Assembly: GCF_003044935.1 (NCBI RefSeq)
Contig: NZ_POXP01000002.1
Span: 248,001-312,000, forward strand
Direction: 5' to 3'
DNA from: Neisseria subflava
GTDB taxonomy: Bacteria > Pseudomonadota > Gammaproteobacteria > Burkholderiales > Neisseriaceae
Length of the DNA stretch: 64,000 nucleotides
Under the pieces are notes generated by a model that saw only the letters and a list, made by a program, of their open reading frames with translations, was not told the origin of the DNA and did no database searches. This document shows positions 46,001-53,508 of this stretch, piece by piece (the stretch's first letter is position 1; every line of letters begins with the position of its first letter). Both the position numbers and the translations under genes were made by a program.

Positions 46001-46761
46001 GGCTGTCTGAAAAACTGTTTGCCCGGATAGGTACAGACTTATCCGACTCATATCAACCTTTGTTGACCGTAGCACAAAAGCTATCGGAGCAGAATTATTT
46101 TGTAGCATTGGCTTTACTGAAAACGTATATTGATAGCTTGGACGATCGCACAAAAGGTTATCTAAAACCCGAGCTATTGGCTTCTTACCTCTGCATGAAA
46201 CTTGGTAACTTACAAGGCGCGCATCAGTATTTGGTTTCTTTTGAAAACCATACTCAGAATGATCCAAGTTGCCGTATCGCCATTGCAAGACTGGCAAAAT
46301 TACGCGGTGATTCTGAAAAACTATTTACCCAGCTTAACCGTGCCTTTGAAGAAAATCTGCTCTTCATTCCTGAAGATTTAACAGTCGATTATCTGAAAAA
46401 AATGTACGCTACCGGCAACACTGACGGCGAAGGATATCTATTGGCTCAACTGCGCCAAAAATATCCTGAGAATCCGTCTTTGGCCTTGTATGAAGCTGAA
46501 AAACTAGCCCAAAACCAAGATTGGGAGTCTGTCACCAAAATATTGGCTGATTTTGCACAAACCTCACCGGAAACGATGTATCTTTATACAACTGCTTTAT
46601 GCCGTCTGAAAAACCATCAAACAGCACAACGTTATTTTGACAGTCTCTCTCTACAAGACACAGCAGCATATTGGAAACTGGCAGCTGAAATAGCCGAAGC
46701 GAAAGGTGACAAGGCATTACAGGCTGAGTGTCTGAAAAAACAATTGGCTTGTTTAGAGTAA
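43075..46761 (+). CDS. Large capsule polymerase: GT2 + TagF-like polyol-phosphate transferase + helical repeats
   Basis: A 1228-residue multidomain protein, 18 bp after the Stealth gene. Residues ~40-300 are a family 2 glycosyltransferase (VSAVYNVEKYLDEYFDSIV; DDGS at 80-83; the metal-binding DPDD at 131-134). Residues ~480-850 are a CDP-glycerol glycerophosphotransferase domain like TagF (LQHGVTQND near 584, FAPHP near 712, DYSSVAFDMAY near 756). Residues ~860-1228 look like TPR-type helical repeats. The first 20 residues carry the RKLLRDPKLFFRD motif. Such GT+TagF fusions polymerise teichoic-acid-like capsules of alternating sugar and polyol-phosphate. The gene is more A/T rich than its flanks. 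Confidence 0.87.
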   Translation: MNNKKFRKLLRDPKLFFRDMYAKRVMKLKKYLPLKYEGNNQFTIVSAVYNVEKYLDEYFDSIVKQSLNFKKHIQIILVDDGSTDHSAEIIKRWQAKFPKNIHYFYKENGGQASARNLGLQHTQTEWVVFTDPDDYLHPDYFKSVDTQISQHPSAVTVATNMIFFFENQNIIKDNHPLKFRFDKTHVIDVAKLDKFINMSAASTFFRVSHIKKQNLVFDHNVKPNFEDGKFIADYLLDLQDAKAVFDRDAVYFYRKRESGTSTLDTSWQKVEKFSNVFEYGFLPMLQNYKNRLGHVPSSIQKTALYDMAWYIQKLLNRPERLDLLDAKQKSHFYDLMQQVFNYIDQKNIMEFGLAGVWLFHKVGMLGMFKQSEPPFQIAYIENIDRERKQFLISYFTYFDQPYSVQADGHDLIPVYVKSVVNKLNEQLFVYEKRLWVPYGDVADNAKINILLNKKAMRISIKGKTFMHGIALNELIGLFTPSEKYLSDGSWLLMDRETKADDNAEHFYRYMMQNHPEQTCYFALNRTASDWNRLEQEGFKLVEFGGREYEQRLRKAEKIISSHLEKHINNYFGDLYEHSKKFVFLQHGVTQNDLSAWFNTKTNLHCFITTATPEYQTIIANPSRYKLTKKETVLAGFPRYDSLVSKNIDQSRKILIMPTWRNNIVGQNIGRGSNTRALNSDFMKTSYAQHWFNFLHSINLRQLAEKFNYEVIFAPHPNIEPYLDFFDIPNYIQVWKGSSAIESIQTLFGQSSILITDYSSVAFDMAYLNKSIIYYQFDQKEFFSGAHTLQRGWFDYESSGFGPVTLTEQETFNELENILKTGLKPKYLERIRATFPFQKGGNCERVYQAIIALDHAETVDNLPILVDMIEQAENHQAWDLAASRIQTLLDTGRLNAEETADYRHRYLNALFESKQFDTLQNLLPDYPDTAGYWNAKMDLYIGNAVKGAEFFAENEHIGTQNDLLIALLAASFHQAKRLSEKLFARIGTDLSDSYQPLLTVAQKLSEQNYFVALALLKTYIDSLDDRTKGYLKPELLASYLCMKLGNLQGAHQYLVSFENHTQNDPSCRIAIARLAKLRGDSEKLFTQLNRAFEENLLFIPEDLTVDYLKKMYATGNTDGEGYLLAQLRQKYPENPSLALYEAEKLAQNQDWESVTKILADFAQTSPETMYLYTTALCRLKNHQTAQRYFDSLSLQDTAAYWKLAAEIAEAKGDKALQAECLKKQLACLE

Positions 46762-46776
46762 TCTCTGTCTTATCTT

Positions 46777-46820
46777 AAAAAAGGCCGTCTGAAAACTTTT
46801 ATGTTTTCAGACGGCCTTTA
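46777..46820. terminator. Bidirectional DUS-pair terminator in the capsule region
   Basis: AAAAAAGGCCGTCTGAAAAC and GTTTTCAGACGGCCTTTA; it separates the rightward polymerase gene from the leftward decoration genes. Confidence 0.8.
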
Positions 46821-46832
46821 CTATTAGATGCA

Positions 46833-47882
46833 CTAATCAAGTTCTACTGTTGAATTGATATAGGTAACATGATTCATTTCTGCCAAATCCTTACCTTCAT
46901 CTATATCTGTGTATAAAACATTATTGCGTTCCCAAAATACATCTTTGCGTATGACTTTAGCCGGCACGCCTGCAATAACACAGTTATTAGGAAAATGTTT
47001 TTTCACTACCGAAAATGCACCAACAATACTACCGCTACCAATCTTTGTACCACCCCAAATTGTTGCGCCATAGGCTACCCACACTCTGTCTCCAATGGTA
47101 ACGTCTTTAGAAACATTTAAACGTTTGCCAGTATGAACATTATAAATCGGGTGTGCATCATCAGTACGGATTTGATTATTCGTGGCAAACATACAATCTT
47201 CACCAATGGACAAGGTTGTATGTTCGGCAACAGTAATATAAACCGGATTGGTACTGGTAGTTTTACTGCCGATGTTAATCGTACAGCCTACTCCCAAACA
47301 CCATTGGCCTTGCATAGAAACATTCTCGCCAATATAGACTTTGCTGTCCTTGCCTAAAAATTCCAAAAACACATTACGCAAGTTTGCATTAGGGTGGATA
47401 ACAACTTCATTCCCACCTCCTCCTAGAAATTGGAAATGACAGTTTCGCAGATTATCAGGTGCAGTAATTTTATTTCCGGAAGTATCAATATAATTGCCTG
47501 ACATCACTTCTTTTTTACGGCTGTTAACTACTGGCCGTTCAGAAAAATATTGTTCCGCACGTTCGGCCAATTTGATAAAGACTGCACAGGTTTGGGCAAA
47601 ATCCAAAGCACTGACATCATAAATGTATACATTATCCCCATCCTGCTTAGATAAACTGAAGTTTGGAAACATTTCTCCGATATTATCTATCTCACTTTTA
47701 TTACGATAAAACAGGAAAATCTTCTGCCAAACTAAATTTAAACTGACAGAAAATGGTGTTTCACGGTCAGATTTGAAATTGCAGTACACATTCTGCTGAT
47801 AATAAATATCAACAGACGTATTTTTTAATTTGATATTTTTAAGAATTTCTTGCTGAAATTCTTCAGTCGTTTTATCTATCAT
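46833..47882 (-). CDS. Left-handed beta-helix acyltransferase with extra N-terminal domain (putative capsule O-acetyltransferase)
   Basis: I start at the ATG at 47882 (MIDKTTEEFQQ), with GGGGAA upstream; a TTG at 47894 is the only alternative. The 349-residue protein has two parts. Residues ~1-115 form a domain that resembles the N-terminus of the hydrolase-like protein encoded upstream (shared RNKS...I...FP.F block). Residues ~130-340 are hexapeptide repeats with NQIRTDDAHPIY, holding the probable catalytic His as in capsule O-acetyltransferases of the NeuO/OatWY kind, and the end GVPAKVIRKDVFW. It should acylate the capsule. A terminator lies before it, so it may be expressed partly on its own. 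Confidence 0.82.
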   Translation of the reverse strand: MIDKTTEEFQQEILKNIKLKNTSVDIYYQQNVYCNFKSDRETPFSVSLNLVWQKIFLFYRNKSEIDNIGEMFPNFSLSKQDGDNVYIYDVSALDFAQTCAVFIKLAERAEQYFSERPVVNSRKKEVMSGNYIDTSGNKITAPDNLRNCHFQFLGGGGNEVVIHPNANLRNVFLEFLGKDSKVYIGENVSMQGQWCLGVGCTINIGSKTTSTNPVYITVAEHTTLSIGEDCMFATNNQIRTDDAHPIYNVHTGKRLNVSKDVTIGDRVWVAYGATIWGGTKIGSGSIVGAFSVVKKHFPNNCVIAGVPAKVIRKDVFWERNNVLYTDIDEGKDLAEMNHVTYINSTVELD

Positions 47883-47918
47883 TACATTCCCCAAACATGA
47901 TAAATATGGTTCAAATAT

Positions 47919-47958
47919 TAAAAAAATAGACAGTAAATTTTAAACTTACTGTCTATTT
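47919..47958 (-). terminator. Rho-independent terminator between hydrolase-like and acyltransferase genes
   Basis: AAATAGACAGTAA and TTACTGTCTATTT flank a 9-base loop. Read leftward it ends in seven T. It contains no DUS. It lies just after the hydrolase-like gene, so the following gene needs readthrough or its own promoter. Confidence 0.8.
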
Positions 47959-47967
47959 ACTTCGCAT

Positions 47968-49338
47968 TTAGTTCAGATTAATGTCCGAATCAGTGATATG
48001 GATGTCCAACAGCAAATTATTGATAATGGTATTGGACAAGAATACTGTGTTGCCTGAAAAATCTATGTGCTTTTGAATTTTTTCAAAGTCAAATTCACAT
48101 AATACAACTGTAGGCAATGCTTCTTTCAGCTCTTTAATATCCGGATAAAACTCTGATACCTTAGCCGATGAAATGACCACTTGATTTTCAAGGTTATGAT
48201 CAATTACATCCGGTAGCTTTTTGAAAGTCTCCAAAATCGGCGTACGGATAGAGTGCAGATACAATGGATCTTTGCCACCATAGTATTTATGGTTGCCCAA
48301 AAATGGGTCGATTGCAAAGGTTTTGTACCCACCAATTAAGCCGTGATATACCGCTCCTGTACCGCCTGATGATGCACCGCAAATGACTACGTTTTTCTTA
48401 TCTACGCCATAAATATTCATCAGGCTCTTAATGAAACGCTGGATATTGTCTTCGATATTTTCATCAAACTTTGTATTCAACCCGTGACTGCCAAACGCGT
48501 CTGATACATCAGCCATACGGATGATATAAGTATTTGGCATAATGCTGTTGCTGATAAATGGAAATGGGTGGCTATAATAACGGTCAACCATATTCTCATT
48601 GCTCTTATTGGTATAAGAGAACAACACCAATAGATTTTTCTTGTTGGCACTCAATACTTTCGGTGCTTCAACAGTATAAATAACATTTTCCAACTCATGG
48701 AAAGAGTCTGGGAAATAAGCCAAAAGATCTTTATAACTGTGCTTGTTCACACGACGGAACACACTTACACCCATTTTGTGTTCAACAGCTAAAAAGCCTC
48801 TATTATTTAGCTCATAGACATAATCACTTAGACCATGATTCCGAGCATAGCTTAGGAAAAACTCATTACTGTCGCCTTTAACACCAATGTATTCAACTTC
48901 CGGCTTATCCAAGTACTCGGCTAAATTAATGCCTTTATTTTTTTCAACATTCAGGATGTAGCACAGTTCGCTGCCAAGATAAATGGAAGTAACTTCTAAA
49001 ATCTCACTAAATTTATCCTCAATTTTTGCCCAATCGGCTTCAGCAAATTTAAAAGACAATACTGTCTTTTCTTGATTAACCGATTGCGGGTAACTTCCAT
49101 AGACTTCTGAAATATATTTCAAAAATTTTGGAAAACCAGAAATTTGAGAAACCTTGCTCTTATTACGCTCAATAAAGTTAAAGGTTTGTCCTACTACCGT
49201 ATAACTGACGCTGACAAAATAGTCGTTCAACAGAAAATCAAACACTATACTTTGATTGTTATAAATCCAAGCGTTAACCTTTTGAGGATCAATCTTGGCT
49301 TTTCGTAAGATGTTTTGCTGAATTTTATATAAATCCAT
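47968..49338 (-). CDS. Alpha/beta-hydrolase-fold putative acyltransferase/esterase of capsule decoration cassette
   Basis: I start at 49338 (MDLYKIQQN): the ATG follows the stop of the adenylation gene with one base between. An in-frame ATG at 49416 would overlap that gene and is unlikely. The 456-residue product has an N-terminal ~120-residue domain (FVSVSYTVVGQTFNF, ERNKSKVSQISGFPKF) similar to that of the acyltransferase encoded downstream, then an alpha/beta-hydrolase region with the nucleophile elbow CGASSGGTGA (Ser323). Likely acid and base are near the C-terminus (LLLDIHITDSD). The fold recalls meningococcal CsaC and Asp2, which are acetyltransferases. It may move an acyl or aminoacyl group to the capsule. 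Confidence 0.72.
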   Translation of the reverse strand: MDLYKIQQNILRKAKIDPQKVNAWIYNNQSIVFDFLLNDYFVSVSYTVVGQTFNFIERNKSKVSQISGFPKFLKYISEVYGSYPQSVNQEKTVLSFKFAEADWAKIEDKFSEILEVTSIYLGSELCYILNVEKNKGINLAEYLDKPEVEYIGVKGDSNEFFLSYARNHGLSDYVYELNNRGFLAVEHKMGVSVFRRVNKHSYKDLLAYFPDSFHELENVIYTVEAPKVLSANKKNLLVLFSYTNKSNENMVDRYYSHPFPFISNSIMPNTYIIRMADVSDAFGSHGLNTKFDENIEDNIQRFIKSLMNIYGVDKKNVVICGASSGGTGAVYHGLIGGYKTFAIDPFLGNHKYYGGKDPLYLHSIRTPILETFKKLPDVIDHNLENQVVISSAKVSEFYPDIKELKEALPTVVLCEFDFEKIQKHIDFSGNTVFLSNTIINNLLLDIHITDSDINLN

Positions 49339-49339
49339 T

Positions 49340-50779
49340 TTATAAACCCTGTTGATATTTTTCCAACAATGCTTTTTTGTCGGTTTTGTGGTTGGTGCTG
49401 ACTGGAATTTCATCAATGTGAATAAATTCAGACGGCATCATGTAAGACGGTAAATTTTGTACTAATGCGTCTTTGATCGCCTGAGTATCTGCACTTTGCT
49501 TGGCTGTATAGAAACACACCAAACGCAATACTGCGCCTGTGTTGCGCTTCAACGCCACTACTGCCACATTATCAAAGGCAAATTCCTTAAGGTTAAGGAT
49601 TTTTTCTTCAATTTCTGAAAGTTCGATACGGTAGCCATTGAGCTTAATCTGCTCGTCTTTACGGCCTTGTACATAGAACAATCCATTTCTTTCAAAACCG
49701 TAGTCACCTGTTTTATAAGTGCGGTTATCTGCACTGTGTACTACCAAGCGTTTGGCATTTTCAGTTTCGTTGTTCAGATAGCCACGCATCACATGATTAC
49801 CACTAATCCAAATCTCTTCGTCAACAATCTCTAATTTGGAATTAAGCACGGCAATGCCTACAGGCAACTCTTCTTCTGCCGCCAGCATATCAGGCGTAAT
49901 ATCAACGTAAGTTGTTGCTACAGTAGCCTCAGTCGGACCATAGGTATTGATAACACGGACACCGGGAAATTTTTGAAAAATCATATTTACTACAGGTTTG
50001 CCAAGTTTTTCGCCACAGAACAAAAATTCCTTCAAACTCGGTAAAGTAGCCTGACTACATTTAGGGTTGAGCAGCTGCTGCATGGCAAAAGAAGGCGTGG
50101 AAACCCAAGTAGTAATTTGTTGTTTGACCAAAAAATCAATCCAGGTGGCAGGATTAGAAATAGCATCACGACTGTTCATGACAATGCAACCACCGTAAGC
50201 CAAGTTGCCAAAGATTTCGTACATTGACAAATCAAACGCAAACGGAGCCTGATTCATAAACACATTAGGTGCGGCTAAATTAAGCTGCTCTTTCATCCAT
50301 TTCATCAGGTTGAATACAGCTTCACGACCGATTTGCACCCCCTTAGGTGCGCCGGTTGTTCCTGAAGTAAACATGATGTAAGCCAAATCTTTTTCAGCCA
50401 ACTCTACTTCTTCATCAGTCTGCTTTTCAAAAGTTTGCGTTGCCGAACGGTACACAAAACGTGCTTTCGACAGTTGGCAGATATTGTTCAAACGGCTTTC
50501 AGGATAAATACTATCCACCGGAATAAAAGGGATTTTGTTTAATAAGCAGGCATAAATTGCCACTGCAAAATCAATTTCTTTATGGCCGTGCAACACCAAA
50601 GGAATGTTTTTGGTAATATCTGCTATGCTTTTGTAAGCCTCGATAAATGCGGCTATTTTTACGCGCAACTCTTCCCAAGAACATTCCTGAGTATCATTAA
50701 CTAACGCTTTTCCCGAAGTTTGGCTGAAACGGTATTCCAAAAAATCATCAAGATTTTGGAATTCATTTAATTGTTTCAT
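49340..50779 (-). CDS. DltA-like amino-acid adenylating enzyme (carrier protein ligase)
   Basis: A 479-residue adenylation enzyme, near DltA length (~500). Core motifs: A3 FTSGTTGAPKGV (138-148), FAFDLSMYEIF with Asp183, FLFCGEKLG with Cys255, A5 YGPTEATVA (280-288), A7 YKTGDYG, A8 GRKDEQIKLNGYRIE and the A10 Lys in NHKTDKKAL. The Asp-to-Cys distance of 72 equals that of DltA, where that Cys favours D-alanine. It should charge the carrier protein encoded 3 bp upstream. No DltB or DltD gene is present in the window. The next gene starts one base after its stop. Confidence 0.87.
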   Translation of the reverse strand: MKQLNEFQNLDDFLEYRFSQTSGKALVNDTQECSWEELRVKIAAFIEAYKSIADITKNIPLVLHGHKEIDFAVAIYACLLNKIPFIPVDSIYPESRLNNICQLSKARFVYRSATQTFEKQTDEEVELAEKDLAYIMFTSGTTGAPKGVQIGREAVFNLMKWMKEQLNLAAPNVFMNQAPFAFDLSMYEIFGNLAYGGCIVMNSRDAISNPATWIDFLVKQQITTWVSTPSFAMQQLLNPKCSQATLPSLKEFLFCGEKLGKPVVNMIFQKFPGVRVINTYGPTEATVATTYVDITPDMLAAEEELPVGIAVLNSKLEIVDEEIWISGNHVMRGYLNNETENAKRLVVHSADNRTYKTGDYGFERNGLFYVQGRKDEQIKLNGYRIELSEIEEKILNLKEFAFDNVAVVALKRNTGAVLRLVCFYTAKQSADTQAIKDALVQNLPSYMMPSEFIHIDEIPVSTNHKTDKKALLEKYQQGL

Positions 50780-50782
50780 GAT

Positions 50783-51013
50783 TTAGCCTTTGTAATTATT
50801 TTCAACATATTGAATGATATTGGCTGAGTTTGCCAAAATATCAACCAGTTGCTCAAACGGCAAATCAACATCAAATTTTTGTTTGATGGCCATAACCAAA
50901 TCCATTGCGCTCACAGAATCAATAAGTCCCGTAGACAACAATTCTTCATTTGCTGACACTTGTTTTTGTGCAACTTGTGAAATCAACGCCAAAACTTCGT
51001 TAGATACTGACAT
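50783..51013 (-). CDS. DltC/AlmF-like carrier protein
   Basis: A 76-residue acyl-carrier-like protein, distinct from AcpP. The phosphopantetheine site is LIDSVSAMDL with Ser33, closer to DltC (LLDSMGTV) than to the GADSLD of AcpP. It is first in a leftward unit with the adenylation enzyme (gap 3 bp), so it is its likely partner. AAGGA precedes its start. It would hold the activated amino acid as a thioester in the cytoplasm. The 4'-phosphopantetheinyl transferase must be encoded elsewhere. Confidence 0.88.
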   Translation of the reverse strand: MSVSNEVLALISQVAQKQVSANEELLSTGLIDSVSAMDLVMAIKQKFDVDLPFEQLVDILANSANIIQYVENNYKG

Positions 51014-51234
51014 GGTAAGATCCTTTTATTAAAATTGAAATGATAACGCTTTGCACCCTGTGCATAACATTGTGATTATCCCATATTTTTTTACTTTTCA
51101 GGTAACTAAATATACAATAACCAAATAAAGCAATCCCTCTTTGACAACACTTACACCAAGCCATCTGAAAGCGTTTGTATTTTCAGCCAACCGGTTTCAC
51201 GACTTCCAAACACAATTTTAATTAAGGAAAACCA

Positions 51235-52251
51235 ATGACTATTCTTATCACCGGCGGTACCGGTTTTATCGGCTCGCATACCGCTATTTCGCTGATTGAA
51301 GCGGGCTACAATGTCGTAATTCTTGACAATCTGTGCAATTCCAGTATCAACATTCTGCCACGTCTAAAAAAAATCACTGGCAAAGATATTCCTTTTTATC
51401 AAGGAGATATCCGAGATCGCGCTATGCTGCAAAAGATTTTTGCCGAACATAAAATCCAAACTGTGATGCACTTTGCCGGTTTGAAAGCGGTAGGCGAAAG
51501 CAATACACTACCTATGAAATATTACAATTACAACGTATCGGGTAGCTTGATTTTGGCAGAAGAAATGGCTAAGGCAGGAGTATTTAGTATTGTATTTAGC
51601 TCATCTGCTACAGTATATGGTGACCCTGCACGTACGCCAATTACCGAAGATATGCCAGTAGGAGGTACAACCAATCCTTACGGCACATCAAAATATATAG
51701 TCGAACGTATTTTGACTGATATTCAAAAAGCCGACCCACGCTGGAGCGTGATTCTGCTACGCTATTTCAATCCTGTAGGCGCACACAAAAGTGGTTTAAT
51801 CGGAGAATACCCAAATGGTATTCCAAATAACCTCTTACCGTATATCTGCCAAGTCGCTTTGGGTAAACTGACAGAGTTGTCAGTATTCGGAAACGACTAC
51901 CCTACCCCTGATGGCACAGGTGTGCGCGATTATATCCATGTTGTTGATCTGGCCGATGGCCATTTGAAAGCTATGCAAAGCCATTCAACCAAGTCCGGTG
52001 TACATATATTTAATTTAGGCACAGGTAACGGCTATTCCGTACTAGATATGATCAAAGCCTTTGAAACTGCTTCAGGCCTGAAAGTTCCTTATCGAATTAA
52101 AGACCGTCGCCCTGGTGATATTGCTGTTTGTTACGCCGACCCTGCCTACACCAAAGCGCAGACCGGTTGGGAAACCAAACGCAATTTGGCGCAGATGATG
52201 GAAGACTCATGGCGTTGGGTCAGCAACAACCCAAATGGCTACGACGATTAA
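51235..52251 (+). CDS. galE: UDP-glucose 4-epimerase GalE
   Basis: A 338-residue cytoplasmic enzyme that interconverts UDP-glucose and UDP-galactose for LOS and capsule sugars. NAD motif [11 protein letters not shown] (7-17), catalytic Tyr-X3-Lys in YGTSKY near residue 148, and the Ser/Thr of FSSSATVYG. In meningococcus galE opens region D; the order galE-rfbB-rfbA-rfbC is preserved here. TTGACA at 51141-51146 in the 221-bp divergent spacer could be a -35, but I see no matching -10. Confidence 0.96.
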   Translation: MTILITGGTGFIGSHTAISLIEAGYNVVILDNLCNSSINILPRLKKITGKDIPFYQGDIRDRAMLQKIFAEHKIQTVMHFAGLKAVGESNTLPMKYYNYNVSGSLILAEEMAKAGVFSIVFSSSATVYGDPARTPITEDMPVGGTTNPYGTSKYIVERILTDIQKADPRWSVILLRYFNPVGAHKSGLIGEYPNGIPNNLLPYICQVALGKLTELSVFGNDYPTPDGTGVRDYIHVVDLADGHLKAMQSHSTKSGVHIFNLGTGNGYSVLDMIKAFETASGLKVPYRIKDRRPGDIAVCYADPAYTKAQTGWETKRNLAQMMEDSWRWVSNNPNGYDD

Positions 52252-52263
52252 GTTGACTTAATA

Positions 52264-52300
52264 CAGGCCGTCTGAAAGAGATGTTTTCAGACGGCCTCTT
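52264..52300 (+). terminator. DUS-pair terminator of galE
   Basis: CAGGCCGTCTGAAAGA and TTTTCAGACGGCCTCTTTAT. Confidence 0.7.
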
Positions 52301-52324
52301 TATCTGAAAAACACACATTCTGTC

Positions 52325-52333
52325 TGCTATAAT
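52325..52333 (+). promoter_or_regulatory. Extended -10 promoter of rfbB
   Basis: TGCTATAAT, identical to the nonamer before fabI, 26 bp before the first rfbB ATG. rfbBAC is thus expressed apart from galE. Confidence 0.55.
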
Positions 52334-52358
52334 CCGTTTATATTATTTTGACTATCCT

Positions 52359-53435
52359 ATGAAACTTATGAAAAAAATCCTTGTTACCGGCGGTGCGGGC
52401 TTTATCGGTTCTGCCGCTGTCCGTCATATTATCCAAAACACCCAAGACTCTGTCGTCAATGTCGATAAGCTGACTTATGCCGGCAATTTGGAATCTTTGA
52501 CTGAGGTAGCCAATAATCCTCGCTATGCTTTTGAGCAAGTAGATATTTGCGACCGTGCAGAACTCGACCGCGTATTCGCACAACACCAGCCAGATGCCGT
52601 GATGCACTTGGCTGCGGAAAGCCATGTCGACCGCTCTATCGATTCGGCAGGCGAATTTATCCAAACCAATATCGTCGGCACATTCAATCTGCTTGAAGCG
52701 GCCCGCGCCTACTGGCAACAAATGCCGTCTGAAAAGCGCGAAGCCTTCCGCTTCCACCATATTTCTACCGATGAAGTCTATGGCGATTTGCACGGTACGG
52801 ACGATTTGTTCACCGAAACCACGCCATACGCGCCGTCCAGCCCCTACTCTGCTTCTAAAGCGTCCAGTGACCATCTCGTCCGCGCATGGTTGCGTACTTA
52901 CGGTTTGCCGACCATCGTAACCAACTGCTCCAACAACTACGGCCCTTACCATTTCCCGGAAAAACTCATTCCGCTGATGATTCTGAACGCGCTTGACGGC
53001 AAACCGCTGCCCGTTTACGGCGACGGTATGCAAATCCGCGACTGGCTGTTTGTCGAAGACCACGCACGCGCGCTGTATCAGGTTGTTACCGAAGGTGTTG
53101 TCGGCGAAACCTACAATATCGGCGGCCACAATGAAAAAGCCAATATTGAAGTCGTCAAAACCATCTGCGCCCTGCTGGAAGAGCTTGTTCCTGAAAAACC
53201 GGCCGGCGTGGCGCGTTATGAAGATTTGATTACTTTCGTACAAGACCGTCCCGGCCATGACGTGCGCTACGCCATTGATGCAGCCAAAATCGGCAGGGAG
53301 CTGGGCTGGAAACCTCAAGAAACATTCGAATCCGGCATCCGCAAAACAGTGCAATGGTATTTGGACAACAAAACCTGGTGGCAAAACGTATTGAACGGTA
53401 GCTACCGTTTGGAACGTTTAGGCACCGGAAAATAA
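52359..53435 (+). CDS. rfbB: dTDP-glucose 4,6-dehydratase RfbB
   Basis: A 358-residue short-chain dehydrogenase-type enzyme converting dTDP-glucose to dTDP-4-keto-6-deoxyglucose. NAD motif [11 protein letters not shown] near residue 11, the TDE triad [11 protein letters not shown] and [14 protein letters not shown] with Tyr/Lys. A second ATG three codons later (52368) could also start it. First of rfbBAC. The pathway lacks rfbD, as in meningococcus, so the end product is not dTDP-rhamnose unless the gene is elsewhere. Confidence 0.96.
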   Translation: MKLMKKILVTGGAGFIGSAAVRHIIQNTQDSVVNVDKLTYAGNLESLTEVANNPRYAFEQVDICDRAELDRVFAQHQPDAVMHLAAESHVDRSIDSAGEFIQTNIVGTFNLLEAARAYWQQMPSEKREAFRFHHISTDEVYGDLHGTDDLFTETTPYAPSSPYSASKASSDHLVRAWLRTYGLPTIVTNCSNNYGPYHFPEKLIPLMILNALDGKPLPVYGDGMQIRDWLFVEDHARALYQVVTEGVVGETYNIGGHNEKANIEVVKTICALLEELVPEKPAGVARYEDLITFVQDRPGHDVRYAIDAAKIGRELGWKPQETFESGIRKTVQWYLDNKTWWQNVLNGSYRLERLGTGK

Positions 53436-53436
53436 G

Positions 53437-53476
53437 TTTTCAGACGGCCTGTTCCCATATTAGGCCGTCTGAAAAT
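53437..53476 (+). repeat. Inside-out inverted DUS pair between rfbB and rfbA
   Basis: TTTTCAGACGGCCT and AGGCCGTCTGAAAA around a 12-base loop, without a T run. It lies inside the rfbBAC unit. Confidence 0.7.
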
Positions 53477-53508
53477 CATGCAAACACACACTACTCAGGA
53501 GAAAACCC

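Noticed and set aside
46833-51013. Small non-ribosomal peptide synthetase or siderophore cluster
   Set aside because: Only one adenylation enzyme and one free-standing carrier are present, without condensation domains, and they sit within the capsule locus; a Dlt/Alm-like role fits better.
52338-53384. 348-residue open frame antisense to rfbB
   Set aside because: rfbB on the plus strand is complete with all motifs; the antisense product has no recognisable domain.
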